DNA from: Gallaecimonas pentaromativorans
Lineage (GTDB): Bacteria > Pseudomonadota > Gammaproteobacteria > Enterobacterales > Gallaecimonadaceae
Length of the DNA: 64,000 nt
Reading direction: 5' to 3'
Assembly: GCF_003751625.1 (NCBI RefSeq)
Contig: NZ_RJUL01000004.1
Location: 1-64,000, forward strand
Made by a program: the position numbers and the translations under genes. This document shows, piece after piece, positions 43,248-53,230 of this stretch. Position 1 is the stretch's first letter, and every line of letters starts with the position of its first letter. The notes beneath the pieces are model-generated. The model was not told where the DNA came from. It was given only the letters and a program-made list of their open reading frames with translations, and did no database searches.

Positions 43248-43895
43248 ATCGGCCTGGATGCAGCGCACGCCCTGGGCGGTCAATTGGTCAATCTGCTTGC
43301 GGTGCTGGCGGTAGGTCATGATGACCGGCCGGCCTTGTTCCAAAAAGCGGTGAACCAGGTGCAGCCCGACGCGCTGGGCGGCGCCGGTAATAAGCACGGG
43401 ATTGGCCGTCATTTGGCTTTCTCAACAGTTAAAGTCAAACTGGGCAGTCATACTACCTGCTTGGCCGTTTTGGATCATCTCATGCCGTCACTTTTGTACA
43501 GTCGTTGTCCCCTACTTCTTAGTCGCTAGCTCGTTGATGTATTTCCCAGGGGAGGCGACGGCCTCTTCCAAGACGTTATCTTCTATCCCTCGCCGCAGGT
43601 GCAAATCAAACGTATGGTGTGCTCCATCCTGGCCGGTTACGCCTGGGACAAAACCAACCCCTACGTCAAAGAGTCCAGCCGGCGCTTGGGGACTCTGGCC
43701 GAGATCTGCCGGGCTGGATGAACCGCTTCAAGCCCCTGCTGGCGCCTTTGGCCGGTTTCTGCGACAGTGAGCTTAACTAACAAAGGAGGGGCCATGAAAA
43801 AATGGGCCTTTTTAATGGCGCTGGGCCTTGGCGCCTGTACCAGCGTACCCCCGGAAGGGGTGGACGCCCGCATGCACCAGTGGCAGGGCTACAGC
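43248..43895. repeat. 648-bp direct tandem duplication, unit 2
   Basis: The second unit of the duplication. It supplies the upstream region and first 34 codons of the intact lipoprotein gene. It also carries a second folM 5' fragment (43248-43412, leftward; no functional product) and a second copy of the decayed gene (43530-43780). Confidence 0.95.
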
Positions 43896-44192
43896 GCTGA
43901 AGCGTTGATGGACAAATGGGGCGTACCCGCCCAGACCAACAAGGTAGAAGGCCAGGACTGGCTTATCTACCGCGACACCAAAACCGGCTCTAAACCCAGC
44001 ATCGGCATCGGGGTCGGAGGTGGCTCGGGTAACGTGTTTGGCTCCCTTGGTACCGTTTTTGGCGGCGGCCCCAGCGTGGACGGCTGCACCCGCCAGGTGG
44101 TGGTGGTGGACGGTAAAGTCTCGCAGATCCGCTGGCAGGGCGATCCTAAGCTATGCTGGGAGTTGACGCCGTCACCGACCGGCAGTCAGTAA
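43794..44192 (+). CDS. small lipoprotein of unknown function (132 aa)
   Basis: The lipoprotein signal MKKWAFLMALGLGAC has lipobox LGAC, so cysteine 15 would be lipidated. Residues ~27-60 (MHQWQGYSAEALMDKWGVPAQTN and WLIYRD) resemble the SmpA/OmlA-like beta fold of small outer-membrane-associated lipoproteins. A Gly/Ser-rich stretch and two cysteines (DGCTRQ, KLCWEL) follow. AGGAGG RBS is strong. It lies 33 bases before another lipoprotein gene, probably one operon. Confidence 0.75.
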   Translation: MKKWAFLMALGLGACTSVPPEGVDARMHQWQGYSAEALMDKWGVPAQTNKVEGQDWLIYRDTKTGSKPSIGIGVGGGSGNVFGSLGTVFGGGPSVDGCTRQVVVVDGKVSQIRWQGDPKLCWELTPSPTGSQ

Positions 44193-44225
44193 CGCCAAAC
44201 AGGCTGGCAGACAGGGAGGTCAATC

Positions 44226-44645
44226 ATGAAAAAGGCGTTAGGAATGATGGGCTTGGTGCTTGGGCTTTGTGCCTGCCAAAGTGCCAGCGATCCCGGCTTT
44301 TACGACAACCTCTGGCGCCTTGATGCCAGTCAAGTCAAAGGCCCCCTGGCCACCGCCGCCCGCTCGGTCAAAGGCATTACCCTCAAACTCAGCTCCGACG
44401 GTCGCTTAAGCGGTGAGGGCGGTTGTAACCGCTACTTTGCCGACTACCAACTGGTAAATGGCGCCGCCATGACGGTGGGGCATATCGGCAGTACCAAAAT
44501 GGCCTGTATGGGGGAGCTGATGCAGGCCGAGGGGCTTTATCTTGATCGGCTGCAAAAGGCCAACTGGCTGGAGCGTGACGGCGCCAATCTCAAGCTGTTC
44601 TCCGACGGCTTTGAAAGCCCGCTGGTGTTTGTGCCGAGCCCTTAA
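44226..44645 (+). CDS. META/HslJ-domain lipoprotein (139 aa)
   Basis: The signal MKKALGMMGLVLGLCAC has a lipobox (LCAC), followed by a META domain: NLWRLDASQVKG, LSSDGRLSGEGGCNRYFADY and STKMACMGELMQAEGLYLDRL are the usual conserved points. META/HslJ proteins are linked with heat-shock and novobiocin resistance, but the biochemical role is unclear. The 3' end overlaps the convergent acetyltransferase gene by 4 bases. Confidence 0.82.
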   Translation: MKKALGMMGLVLGLCACQSASDPGFYDNLWRLDASQVKGPLATAARSVKGITLKLSSDGRLSGEGGCNRYFADYQLVNGAAMTVGHIGSTKMACMGELMQAEGLYLDRLQKANWLERDGANLKLFSDGFESPLVFVPSP

Positions 44646-45202
44646 TCGGACTCCAGCACTTCGCGGTTTTGCCGCAGATCCATATTCACCCGCAGCAGGC
44701 CGTCTTCCATGATGGTGCGGGTGGGAAGCCCGGCCCGGCGAAACACCCCAATCATGCCGCGGTTTTGCGGTAGCACTTCAGCAATAAACTCCTCTACGCC
44801 TTGTTCCCTGGCAATTTTCAGCAGGTGCTGAAAAAGAATGCTGCCCACTCCGAGGTTTTGCAGGCTATCGAGCACAGCGCAGGCAAACTCGGCCCTTTTC
44901 ACCTTGCTGCCCGGCAGCAGGATGTAACGGCCTATGCCCAGGGCCTCTTCTTCGCCTTTCTCGCTGTAATGGCCGGCGGCAATGGCCACGTGGCTTTCAA
45001 AGTCCACATCGGTAAAGCGGGCCGCTTCGTCCAGGCTCATCTGCCATTTGGGGCGCATGAAGCGGTAGTAGATGGAGCGGTCCGACATGTGCTCGTAGGC
45101 TTTGAGCAGCGCGTATTTGTCTTCCCGGCGGATGGCGCGGACAAAGACGGGGGTGCCGTCTTTCATGCGGTCAAAGGACAGATAATGGCGGGCGTTGATC
45201 AT
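44642..45202 (-). CDS. GNAT-family N-acetyltransferase
   Basis: A 186-aa acetyltransferase. YYRFMRPKWQMSLDEAARFTDVDFESHVAI and AEFACAVLDSLQNLGVGSILFQHLLKIAR resemble the GNAT domain of Pat/AcuA-type protein acetyltransferases. The acetyl-CoA loop is Q-N-L-G-V-G-S instead of the usual R/QxxGxG/A. The N-terminal domain of full Pat is absent. The substrate is unknown. Confidence 0.82.
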   Translation of the reverse strand: MINARHYLSFDRMKDGTPVFVRAIRREDKYALLKAYEHMSDRSIYYRFMRPKWQMSLDEAARFTDVDFESHVAIAAGHYSEKGEEEALGIGRYILLPGSKVKRAEFACAVLDSLQNLGVGSILFQHLLKIAREQGVEEFIAEVLPQNRGMIGVFRRAGLPTRTIMEDGLLRVNMDLRQNREVLESD

Positions 45203-45285
45203 GGGCGGCTCAACCGGAATTTGCGCATAGTGTAACCACTTATGAGTGCAAACACAGGATCTGGATCAACAGCGCGGAGGAGTTG

Positions 45286-45313
45286 TTAAAAACCCCGCCG
45301 AAGCGGGGTTTGG
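45286..45313 (-). terminator. rho-independent terminator of nrdAB
   Basis: AAACCCCGCC GAA GCGGGGTTT, just beyond the nrdB stop (leftward). Confidence 0.8.
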
Positions 45314-45314
45314 T

Positions 45315-46445
45315 TTAGAGGTCGAAGTCGTCCAGATCGCCTAAGTCGACGTTGGCGTCGATTTGCCCCACCAGGTAGGAGCTTATTTCCGACTCCTGAG
45401 GCGCCACCTGCACGTTGTCTGACACCAGCCAGGCGTTGATCCAGGGGATGGGGTTGGAGGCGGTGGCAAAGGCCGGGGCCAGACCGACCGCGTTCATCCG
45501 CACGTTGGTGATGTATTCCACGTATTGGCTGAGGATGGACTCGTTAAGGCCGATCATCGAGCCGTCTTTAAACAGATATTTGGCCCAGGCCTTTTCCTGC
45601 TCGGCGGCGCGTTTGAAGAGCTCTTCGCACTCGGCGCGGCATTCAATGGCGATCTCCGCCCATTCGTTGCCTTCCTTGCCGTCGCGCATCAGGTTCAGAA
45701 TCTGCTGAGTGCCAGCCAGGTGCAGTGCTTCGTCGCGGGCGATGAACTTGATGATCTTGGCGTTGCCTTCCATCAGTTTGCGCTCGGCAAAGGCAAAGGA
45801 GCAGGCAAAGCTGACGTAAAAGCGGATGGCTTCCAGAGCGTTGACCGCCATCATGCACAGGTACAGCTTTTTCTTGAGGTCGCGAAGCGCGATCTCATAG
45901 GTTTTGCCGGCCACCACATGGGTGCCTTCGCCGTGCAGTTGCCAAATTTGGGTGTATTCGATGAGCACATCGTAATAACCGGCAATTTCGTCGGCGCGCT
46001 TTTGGATTTCTTCGTTCATCACGATGTCGTCGAACACCTTGGACGGGTCGGCGACGATATTACGGATGATGTGGGTGTAGGAGCGCGAGTGAATGGTCTC
46101 GGAAAAAGACCAAGTCTCAATCCAGGTTTCCAGCTCAGGGATAGACACCAGCGGCAGCAGCGCCACGTTGGGGCTGCGACCCTGGATGGAGTCCAGCAGG
46201 GTCTGGTATTTGAGGTTGGACAGGAAAATGTGCTGCTCGTGCTCGGGCAGCTGGGCAAAGTCGACGCGGTCTTTGGAGACGTCCACTTCTTCGGGGCGCC
46301 AGAAGAACGACAGCTGCTTTTCGATCAGCTTTTCAAAGACTTCGTATTTTTGTTGATCATACCGGGCCACGTTGACCGGCTGGCCGAAGAACATCGGTTC
46401 GGTCAGGGCGTTGTTGTTGACCCGGCTGAAAGTGGTGTAACGCAT
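45315..46445 (-). CDS. nrdB: ribonucleotide reductase class Ia beta subunit
   Basis: A 376-aa di-iron protein that generates the tyrosyl radical for ribonucleotide reduction. The radical tyrosine is in [14 protein letters not shown], and iron ligands are in [19 protein letters not shown] and [12 protein letters not shown]. The C-terminus [14 protein letters not shown] is the tail that docks on NrdA. It is 41 bases after nrdA. The yfaE ferredoxin often found downstream is absent; a terminator follows instead. Confidence 0.96.
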   Translation of the reverse strand: MRYTTFSRVNNNALTEPMFFGQPVNVARYDQQKYEVFEKLIEKQLSFFWRPEEVDVSKDRVDFAQLPEHEQHIFLSNLKYQTLLDSIQGRSPNVALLPLVSIPELETWIETWSFSETIHSRSYTHIIRNIVADPSKVFDDIVMNEEIQKRADEIAGYYDVLIEYTQIWQLHGEGTHVVAGKTYEIALRDLKKKLYLCMMAVNALEAIRFYVSFACSFAFAERKLMEGNAKIIKFIARDEALHLAGTQQILNLMRDGKEGNEWAEIAIECRAECEELFKRAAEQEKAWAKYLFKDGSMIGLNESILSQYVEYITNVRMNAVGLAPAFATASNPIPWINAWLVSDNVQVAPQESEISSYLVGQIDANVDLGDLDDFDL

Positions 46446-46486
46446 TGGTAGCTCCCTGAGAAAGGGGGGCCAAGCCCCCCTTTAAA

Positions 46487-48808
46487 TCAAATCTTGCAAG
46501 CGCCGCCGGCACAGCCGTCGTCGTCTTCTTCCACCGCAACCGTGGCCTGGGGCAGGGAAGCGGCGGTGACGGTAAAGTCCTTTTGGGCGTCCGCCGCACC
46601 GTCACGGGTGTTGTGGTAGTAAAGGGTCTTCACACCGTACTTATAGGCGGTGAGCAGGTCTTTGATCATCGACTGCATCGGCACCTTGCCGCCCGGGAAT
46701 TTGGCCGGATCGTAGTTGGTGTTGGCACTGATGGACTGGTCGATGAACTTTTGCATGATGCCCACCAGCTGCAGGTAACCGTCGTTGTTGGGAATGTCCC
46801 ACAGCAGTTCGTAGGCGTCCTTGAGCTGCTCGAAATCCGGTACCACTTGGCGCAGGATGCCGTCTTTGGAGGCCTTCACCGAGATGTGGCCGCGCGGCGG
46901 CTCGATGCCGTTGGTGGCGTTGGAAATTTGCGAGCTGGTCTCGGACGGCATCAGCGCTGACAGGGTGCTGTTACGCAGGCCGTGCTGGACGATGTCTTTA
47001 CGCAGCTGCTCCCAATCGAGGTGCAGCGGCTCTTCGACTATCTTGTCCAAATCCTTTTTGTAGCTGTCGATGGGCAGCACGCCTTTGGCGTAGGTGGTTT
47101 CTTCGAACATCGGGCAGGCGCCGCGCTCTTTGGCCAGTTCCATGGAGGCTTTGAGCAGGTAGTACTGCATGGCTTCGAAGGTTTTGTGGGTCAGGCCGTT
47201 GGCGGAGCCGTCAGAGTAACGCACGCCGTTTTTGGCCAGATAGTAGGCGTAGTTGATAACGCCCACGCCCAGGGTGCGGCGGCCCATGGTGGCGATGTGC
47301 GCGGCTTTAACCGGGTAGTCCTGGTAGTCCAGCAGGCTATCGAGGGCCCGCACGGAAAGCTCAGCCAGCTCTTCAAACTCGCTGACATCATTGATGGCGC
47401 CGAGGTTAAAGGCCGACAGGGTGCAAAGGGCAATCTCGCCGTTTTCGTCGTTGATATCCATCAGCGGCTTGGTGGGCAGGGCGATCTCCAGGCACAGGTT
47501 GGACTGGCGCACCGGCGCCACCGCCGGGTCGAAGGGACTGTGGGTGTTGCAGTGGTCGACGTTCTGAATGTAGATACGGCCGGTGGAGGCGCGCTCGGAC
47601 AGCAGCAGGGAGAACAGATCTACCGCTTTGAGGGTCTTCTTGCGAATAGACTCGTCCTGCTCGTATTTGGCGTACAGTTCTTCAAACTTGGCCTGATCGG
47701 CAAAGAAGGCATCGTACAGGCCGGGCACGTCAGAGGGGCTGAACAGGGTGATGTCGCCGCCCTTGATGAGGCGCTGGTACATCAGGCGGTTGAGCTGCAC
47801 GCCGTAGTCCATATGGCGGACCCGGTTTTCCTCAACGCCACGGTTGTTCTTCAGCACCAGCAGGTTTTCCACTTCCAGGTGCCACATGGGATAGAACAGG
47901 GTGGCCGCGCCGCCCCGGACCCCGCCTTGGGAGCAGGATTTAACGGCGGTCTGGAAGTGCTTGTAGAAGGGGATACAGCCGGTGTGGAAAGCTTCACCAC
48001 CGCGAATGGGGCTACCCAGGGCGCGGATGCGGCCAGCGTTGATACCGATACCGGCACGCTGGGAGACGTACCGGACGATGGCGGCCGCAGTGGCGTTGAT
48101 GGAATCGAGGCTGTCGCCGGTTTCGATCAGTACGCAGGAGCTGAACTGACGAGTAGGCGTGCGCACACCGCTCATGATGGGGGTGGGCAGCGACAGCTTA
48201 AAGGTGGACACGGCGTCGTAGAAACGCTTGATGTAATCCAAACGGGTGTCGTGGGGGTAGTCGGCAAACAGGCAGGCCGCTACCAGGATGTACAGGAACT
48301 GGGCAGACTCGTAAATCTCGCCGGTCACCCGGTTTTGTACTAGGTATTTGCCTTCAAGCTGCTTGACTGCCGCGTAGGAGAAATTCATGTCGCGGCTGTG
48401 GTCGAGAATGTCGTTCAGAGCATCGAAGTCGCTGCGCGAATAGTCGCTCAGCAGGTGCTCGTCGTATTTGCCCATCTCCACCATGTTGCTGACATGGTCA
48501 AACAGGTGGGGCGGCTCGAATTCGCCGTAGGCTTTTTTGCGCAGGTGGAACACCGCCAGGCGAGCAGCCAGGTATTGGTAGTCCGGCGCTTCTTCGTTTA
48601 TCAGGTCGGCAGAGGCCTTGATCAGGGTCTCGTGGATATCCGCCGTCTTTATGCCATCGTAGAACTGGATTTGGGCACGCAGTTCCACCTGGGATACAGA
48701 CACATTGTTAAGGCCTTCGGCAGCCCAGGTAACCACACGATGGATCTTCTCAAGATCAATGGATTCCTGTTGGCCGTTACGCTTGGTGACGAGGAGGTTC
48801 TTGTTCAT
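46487..48808 (-). CDS. nrdA: ribonucleotide reductase class Ia alpha subunit
   Basis: A 773-aa catalytic subunit. An ATP-cone spans residues ~1-90 (VTKRNGQQESIDLEKIHRV). The active-site cysteines are in RQFSSCVLIETGDS and SNLCLEIALPTKPL. The shuttle pair is in the tail DDDGCAGGACKI. Being class Ia with an intact ATP-cone, it should be inhibited by dATP. NrdR-box candidates lie at 48857-48902. Confidence 0.96.
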   Translation of the reverse strand: MNKNLLVTKRNGQQESIDLEKIHRVVTWAAEGLNNVSVSQVELRAQIQFYDGIKTADIHETLIKASADLINEEAPDYQYLAARLAVFHLRKKAYGEFEPPHLFDHVSNMVEMGKYDEHLLSDYSRSDFDALNDILDHSRDMNFSYAAVKQLEGKYLVQNRVTGEIYESAQFLYILVAACLFADYPHDTRLDYIKRFYDAVSTFKLSLPTPIMSGVRTPTRQFSSCVLIETGDSLDSINATAAAIVRYVSQRAGIGINAGRIRALGSPIRGGEAFHTGCIPFYKHFQTAVKSCSQGGVRGGAATLFYPMWHLEVENLLVLKNNRGVEENRVRHMDYGVQLNRLMYQRLIKGGDITLFSPSDVPGLYDAFFADQAKFEELYAKYEQDESIRKKTLKAVDLFSLLLSERASTGRIYIQNVDHCNTHSPFDPAVAPVRQSNLCLEIALPTKPLMDINDENGEIALCTLSAFNLGAINDVSEFEELAELSVRALDSLLDYQDYPVKAAHIATMGRRTLGVGVINYAYYLAKNGVRYSDGSANGLTHKTFEAMQYYLLKASMELAKERGACPMFEETTYAKGVLPIDSYKKDLDKIVEEPLHLDWEQLRKDIVQHGLRNSTLSALMPSETSSQISNATNGIEPPRGHISVKASKDGILRQVVPDFEQLKDAYELLWDIPNNDGYLQLVGIMQKFIDQSISANTNYDPAKFPGGKVPMQSMIKDLLTAYKYGVKTLYYHNTRDGAADAQKDFTVTAASLPQATVAVEEDDDGCAGGACKI

Positions 48809-48856
48809 GACGTACCTATCGGACTTTTCCCTAAGCTTGCGCCAGCAAAGACGGCG

Positions 48857-48902
48857 ACACTGGCGTATGTTTCTTGTGCATTAGATACACAAGATGTTGG
48901 GT
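48857..48902. promoter_or_regulatory. tandem NrdR-box candidates
   Basis: ACACAAGATGTTGGGT (48887-48902) matches the NrdR consensus ACACWATATATWGTGT at 10-11 positions. ACACTGGCGTATGTTT (48857-48872) is a weaker copy 30 bases away, close to the three-helical-turn spacing typical of NrdR box pairs. They lie 49-94 bases before the nrdA start. Confidence 0.5.
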
Positions 48903-48973
48903 TTGGTTTTGATTTTAGAAACAAGATAGTGAGGTATGGGCAGTCTTTCAAGGTGTAAAAGTGACGGCTTTTT

Positions 48974-49006
48974 GACCCCGTTAGTGGCCACTAACCTAAA
49001 TGGGGT
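48974..49006. promoter_or_regulatory. nested palindrome upstream of nrdA
   Basis: GTTAGTGGCCACTAAC (48980-48995) is a perfect 16-bp palindrome, framed by GACCCC on the left and GGGGTC after CTAAAT on the right. It may be an operator or cruciform. No T-run follows, so a terminator is unlikely. Confidence 0.4.
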
Positions 49007-49041
49007 CGGCTTTGCCTAAGTTGTCAAAATGCAAGCCCCGA

Positions 49042-49069
49042 TCAAAAAAACCGATCAGCTGTTTGATCG
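49042..49069 (-). terminator. terminator overlapping the gph stop
   Basis: Read leftward, CGATCA AACAGC TGATCG followed by GTTTTTTT. The stop codon TGA of gph lies inside the stem. Confidence 0.7.
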
Positions 49070-49708
49070 TGTGATCTTGCACCACTTCAGCAGATCCTCC
49101 GGTGCCGCCAGCACCGCCTTGGCCGGCCAATCGGGGTGGCTGTCGTCCACATAGCCCCAACTGGCCACAAAGCCATGCATGCCGGCGCCCTGGGCCGCTT
49201 CCATGTCGGTCAGGGCATCACCAAGATAAAGGCACTGGCCAGGAGCCACCCCCATCAGCTGGGCGGCATGAAGGAGCGGCGCCGGGTCAGGCTTGCGACT
49301 GGCAAGGGTGTCGCCACAAACCAGCGCCTTGCAGGCATCAAGCGCCGGAAAATGGGGCAGGGCAGCCACTGTCAGGTGGGTCACCTTGTTGGTGACGATG
49401 CCCCAGGGAATGGCCGCTGCATCCAGCGCGCCAATCAGTTGGCTGACCCCCTCAAAAAGCCGGGTCTCGGCAGAGATGTCGCGCAGGTAGGCGTCCCAAA
49501 AGGCCTGGCGCAGCGTTTCTTGCTCAAAGGCCCCTTCGCCAAAGCCCAAGGTCAGCAGGCTTTTGGTGCCGTGGGTAGCATGGGGGCGCACCTCGGCCAG
49601 GGTTTTTAAGGGCAGGTTGTGGGCGGCCAGCACTTCGTTTAGCGCCCGGCGAAGGTCGGGCGCGGTATCAAGTAAGGTGCCGTCGAGGTCGAAAAGAACC
49701 GCGCTCAT
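49055..49708 (-). CDS. gph: phosphoglycolate phosphatase
   Basis: A 217-aa HAD-superfamily phosphatase. LFDLDGTLLDTAPDLRRALN near the start holds both catalytic aspartates; IVTNKVTHLT, KPDPAPLLHA and YLGDALTDMEAA are motifs II-IV. It removes phosphate from 2-phosphoglycolate formed in DNA repair. ATG 49708 overlaps the ubiG stop by 4 bases; the longer frame to 49831 is the ubiG shadow. ubiG-gph is a common operon in relatives. Confidence 0.9.
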   Translation of the reverse strand: MSAVLFDLDGTLLDTAPDLRRALNEVLAAHNLPLKTLAEVRPHATHGTKSLLTLGFGEGAFEQETLRQAFWDAYLRDISAETRLFEGVSQLIGALDAAAIPWGIVTNKVTHLTVAALPHFPALDACKALVCGDTLASRKPDPAPLLHAAQLMGVAPGQCLYLGDALTDMEAAQGAGMHGFVASWGYVDDSHPDWPAKAVLAAPEDLLKWCKITRSNS

Positions 49709-50409
49709 GCCGGTTTCCGGGCGGCGACCAGGTAGTTCATGTCCAGTTTTTCGGAGCGGCTGAACTGGCCGGTCAAGAGGTTGTAGCTCATGCCCACCGC
49801 TTTTAAAGGAATAAGCCCGGCGTTGTCGCAAAAGGCCATCAGCTCGGCCGGCTTGATGAATTTTTGAAAGTCATGGGTGCCAGCGGGCAACCAGCGCAGG
49901 ATGCGCTCGGCGGCAAAGACGCCAAGGGCCCAGGCTTTGGGGGTGCGGTTAAGGGTAGAGAACACCAGCATGCCGCCGGGCTTACAGAGCTTGGCGCAGG
50001 CGCTCACCACCGATTGTGGGTCCGGTACGTGCTCGAGCATCTCCATGCAGGTCACCACATCAAACTGGCCGGGCAGCTCTTCGGCCAGGGCTTCGGCGGT
50101 TATTTGCCGGTATTCGAGCGCCACCCCCACTTCTTCTGCGTGGGCACGGGCCACGTTCAGCGGCTCGGTGCCCATGTCAGCGCCGGTGACCACCGCGCCC
50201 AGGCGGGCCATGGACTCACTTAAAATGCCGCCGCCGCAACCGATATCGACGATACGCTTATTGCCAATGCCATCGGCCATTTCCTCAACGAAGGCCAGGC
50301 GCACCGGGTTCAACTGGTGCAGGGGCTTAAATTCCCCTTCTTTATCCCACCAGCGGTGGGCCATGGCTTCGAACTTGGCAATTTCAGTGTTATCTACGTT
50401 GTTATTCAT
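49705..50409 (-). CDS. ubiG: ubiquinone biosynthesis O-methyltransferase
   Basis: A 234-aa SAM-dependent O-methyltransferase acting twice in ubiquinone synthesis. VDIGCGGGILSESMARLGA is motif I (residues ~57-75), and VVTCMEMLEHVPDP and GGMLVFSTLNRT follow. KFEAMAHRWWDKEGEFKPLHQLNP is the family N-terminus. It is divergent from gyrA, as in many gammaproteobacteria, with a 126-base shared promoter region. Confidence 0.95.
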   Translation of the reverse strand: MNNNVDNTEIAKFEAMAHRWWDKEGEFKPLHQLNPVRLAFVEEMADGIGNKRIVDIGCGGGILSESMARLGAVVTGADMGTEPLNVARAHAEEVGVALEYRQITAEALAEELPGQFDVVTCMEMLEHVPDPQSVVSACAKLCKPGGMLVFSTLNRTPKAWALGVFAAERILRWLPAGTHDFQKFIKPAELMAFCDNAGLIPLKAVGMSYNLLTGQFSRSEKLDMNYLVAARKPA

Positions 50410-50535
50410 CTTTACCTTCCGACATTGGCAGACGGGCCATTATAGCCCTGAGTGCGTTGCCTTTTCATGGTCAACGTCGACCGTTGTGGTATAGTGGCTC
50501 ACTTTGTTGGAAGACCTTTAAAAGGGACGACTGAG

Positions 50536-53184
50536 ATGAGCGATCTGGCCAAAGAAATCGTACCGGTCAGCATCGAGGATGAGCTCAAAAGCTCCTACCT
50601 TGATTACGCCATGAGCGTTATCGTCGGCCGGGCGCTGCCCGATGTTCGCGATGGCCTCAAGCCGGTACACCGGCGTGTTCTGTTTGCCATGAACGAACTG
50701 GGCAACGACTGGAACAAAGCCTATAAGAAATCGGCCCGTGTGGTAGGGGATGTTATTGGTAAATACCACCCCCACGGTGATTCGGCGGTCTACGACACCA
50801 TAGTGCGTCTGGCCCAGCCTTTTTCCATGCGTTACACCCTGGTAGACGGCCAGGGCAACTTCGGCTCCGTGGACGGCGACTCTGCCGCCGCCATGCGTTA
50901 TACCGAAGTGCGGATGGCCAAGATCTCCCACGAGCTGCTGGCGGATCTGGACAAAGAAACTGTCGATTTCGTTCCCAACTACGACAATACCGAACAAATC
51001 CCCGATGTCTTGCCGACCCGTGTGCCGAACCTCTTGGTTAATGGCGCTGCCGGTATTGCCGTGGGTATGGCCACCAACATTCCGCCCCATAACTTAAAAG
51101 AAGTGGTGGGCGGCTGTGTGGCGTTGATTGATAACCCGGATTTGACCATCGACGAGCTGATGGAATACATCCCGGGCCCCGATTTCCCCACCCACGGCAT
51201 CATCAACGGTAAAAGCGGTATCCGCGACGCCTACCACACCGGCCGCGGCAAGATTTACATCCGTGCCCGCGCCGAAGTGGAAGTCAACGAAGACAATGGC
51301 CGCGAGACCATCATCGTTCACGAGCTGCCCTACCAGGTAAACAAAGCACGGCTGATTGAAAAGATTGCCGAGCTGGTTAAGGAAAAACGCCTCGAGGGCA
51401 TCAGCGCCCTGCGCGACGAGTCCGATAAAGACGGCCTGCGGGTGGTTATCGAACTCAAGCGCGGCGAAGCCGGCGAAGTGGTACTGAACAAGCTCTACTC
51501 CCTGACCCAGATGCAGGTAGTGTTCGGCATCAACATGGTGGCGCTGGACCAAAACCAGCCGCGCCTCTTTAACCTCAAAGATGCCCTTGAGTGCTTTATC
51601 AATCACCGCCGTGAAGTGGTGACCCGCCGCACCATTTATGAGCTGCGTAAAGCCCGCGAGCGCGCCCATGTGCTGGAAGGCCTGGCCATTGCCCTGGCCA
51701 ACATCGACCCGGTTATCGAGCTTATCCGCCGCAGCCCGACCCCGGCTGAGGCCAAAGCTGGCCTGGTTAGCACCCCTTGGGAGCTCGGTAACGTAGCAGC
51801 CATGCTCGAAGGCGCTGGCACCGACGCCGCACGCCCTGAGCACCTTGAGCCGCAATACGGCATCCGTGACGGCAAATACTTCCTGACCGAAGTGCAGGCC
51901 CAGGCCATTTTGGATCTGCGTCTGCACCGCCTGACCGGCCTTGAGCACGAGAAGATCCTCGACGAGTACAAAGGCCTGCTGGATCTCATCAAAGAGCTGC
52001 TGTTCATCCTGGCCTCCCCTGAGCGCCTGATGGAAGTTATTCGTGAAGAGCTGGTGGCCATCTCCGAGCAATATGGTGACGAGCGCCGCACCGAGATCAG
52101 CGAGTCTTCTGCCGATATCTCCATCGAAGATCTGATCAATGAAGAAGACGTGGTAGTAACCCTCTCCCACGAGGGTTACGTGAAATACCAGGTCCTGACC
52201 GATTACGAGGCCCAGCGCCGCGGCGGTAAAGGCAAAGCAGCCACCAAGATGAAGGATGAAGACTTCATCGAGCAGCTGCTGGTAGCCAACACCCACGACA
52301 CCATCCTATGCTTCTCCAGCCGTGGCCGCCTCTATTGGCTGAAGGTGTACCAGCTGCCGCTGGCCAGCCGCACCGCCCGTGGCCGCCCCATCATCAACCT
52401 GCTGCCCCTGGAAGCAGACGAGCGCATCACCGCCATTTTGCCGGTGCGCGAGTATGAGGAAGGCAAGTACATCTTTATGGCTACCGCCTTTGGTACCGTG
52501 AAGAAAACCGCCTTGACCGAATACAGCCGCCCGCGCTCCAGCGGCATCATCGCCGTTAACCTCAACGACGGCGACCAGCTGATTGGCGTGACCATCACCG
52601 ACGGCAGCAACGAGATCATGTTGTTCTCCGATGCCGGTAAAGTGGTGCGCTTCAAGGAAGGGGAGGAATCCCCTGTACTGGACGAGCAAGGCAACCCGGT
52701 GTTGGACGAAAACAGCCAGGTACAGATGAGCTTCAAAGGTGTCCGGCCTATGGGCCGCGGCGCCACCGGGGTACGCGGTATCAGCCTGGAAGACGGCCAG
52801 TCTGTGGTGTCCATGGTTATCCCCAGAGAAGGCGTGGACATCCTCACCGTGACCGAAAACGGTTATGGTAAGCGTACCGAGCAGGCCGAGTATCCGGCCA
52901 AGAGCCGGGCCACCAAAGGGGTGGTATCCATCAAGGTCTCCGAGCGTAACGGCAAGGTGGTGGGTGCGGTAGCAGTTGAAGAAGGCGATGAAATTATGCT
53001 TATCTCCAACCGTGGCACCCTGGTGCGCACCCGGGTCAATGAAGTGTCCCGAGTCGGCCGTAACACCCAGGGCGTGACCATCATTCGTACCGCAACGGAT
53101 GAGAAGGTTGTCGGCTTGCAGCGCATCGCCGAGGTGGATGAAGAAATCGTCCCCGAGGCGCAAGGCGAAAACGCCGACGAGTAA
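50536..53184 (+). CDS. gyrA: DNA gyrase subunit A
   Basis: An 882-aa type II topoisomerase subunit. The catalytic tyrosine is in [11 protein letters not shown] (~residue 122). The quinolone-resistance region reads [11 protein letters not shown] with serine 83 and aspartate 87 unaltered, so no target-site resistance is visible there. The C-terminal beta-pinwheel includes a GyrA box (QRRGGKG). ATG 50536 ([15 protein letters not shown]) is the family start; the frame extends upstream to 50452 but has no RBS. A TATAGT -10 lies at 50490-50495. Confidence 0.97.
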   Translation: MSDLAKEIVPVSIEDELKSSYLDYAMSVIVGRALPDVRDGLKPVHRRVLFAMNELGNDWNKAYKKSARVVGDVIGKYHPHGDSAVYDTIVRLAQPFSMRYTLVDGQGNFGSVDGDSAAAMRYTEVRMAKISHELLADLDKETVDFVPNYDNTEQIPDVLPTRVPNLLVNGAAGIAVGMATNIPPHNLKEVVGGCVALIDNPDLTIDELMEYIPGPDFPTHGIINGKSGIRDAYHTGRGKIYIRARAEVEVNEDNGRETIIVHELPYQVNKARLIEKIAELVKEKRLEGISALRDESDKDGLRVVIELKRGEAGEVVLNKLYSLTQMQVVFGINMVALDQNQPRLFNLKDALECFINHRREVVTRRTIYELRKARERAHVLEGLAIALANIDPVIELIRRSPTPAEAKAGLVSTPWELGNVAAMLEGAGTDAARPEHLEPQYGIRDGKYFLTEVQAQAILDLRLHRLTGLEHEKILDEYKGLLDLIKELLFILASPERLMEVIREELVAISEQYGDERRTEISESSADISIEDLINEEDVVVTLSHEGYVKYQVLTDYEAQRRGGKGKAATKMKDEDFIEQLLVANTHDTILCFSSRGRLYWLKVYQLPLASRTARGRPIINLLPLEADERITAILPVREYEEGKYIFMATAFGTVKKTALTEYSRPRSSGIIAVNLNDGDQLIGVTITDGSNEIMLFSDAGKVVRFKEGEESPVLDEQGNPVLDENSQVQMSFKGVRPMGRGATGVRGISLEDGQSVVSMVIPREGVDILTVTENGYGKRTEQAEYPAKSRATKGVVSIKVSERNGKVVGAVAVEEGDEIMLISNRGTLVRTRVNEVSRVGRNTQGVTIIRTATDEKVVGLQRIAEVDEEIVPEAQGENADE

Positions 53185-53187
53185 TTC

Positions 53188-53218
53188 AAAAGCGGCCATG
53201 GGGCCGCTTTTTGTTTTT
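53188..53218 (+). terminator. rho-independent terminator of gyrA
   Basis: AAAGCGGCC ATG GGGCCGCTTTTTG, shortly after the gyrA stop. Confidence 0.85.
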
Positions 53219-53230
53219 AGATAGGGTCGT

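Noticed and set aside
43146-43529. Lipoprotein-like frame fused to a folM-antisense tail
   Set aside because: Created by the tandem duplication; recorded as a truncated copy and not as a gene.
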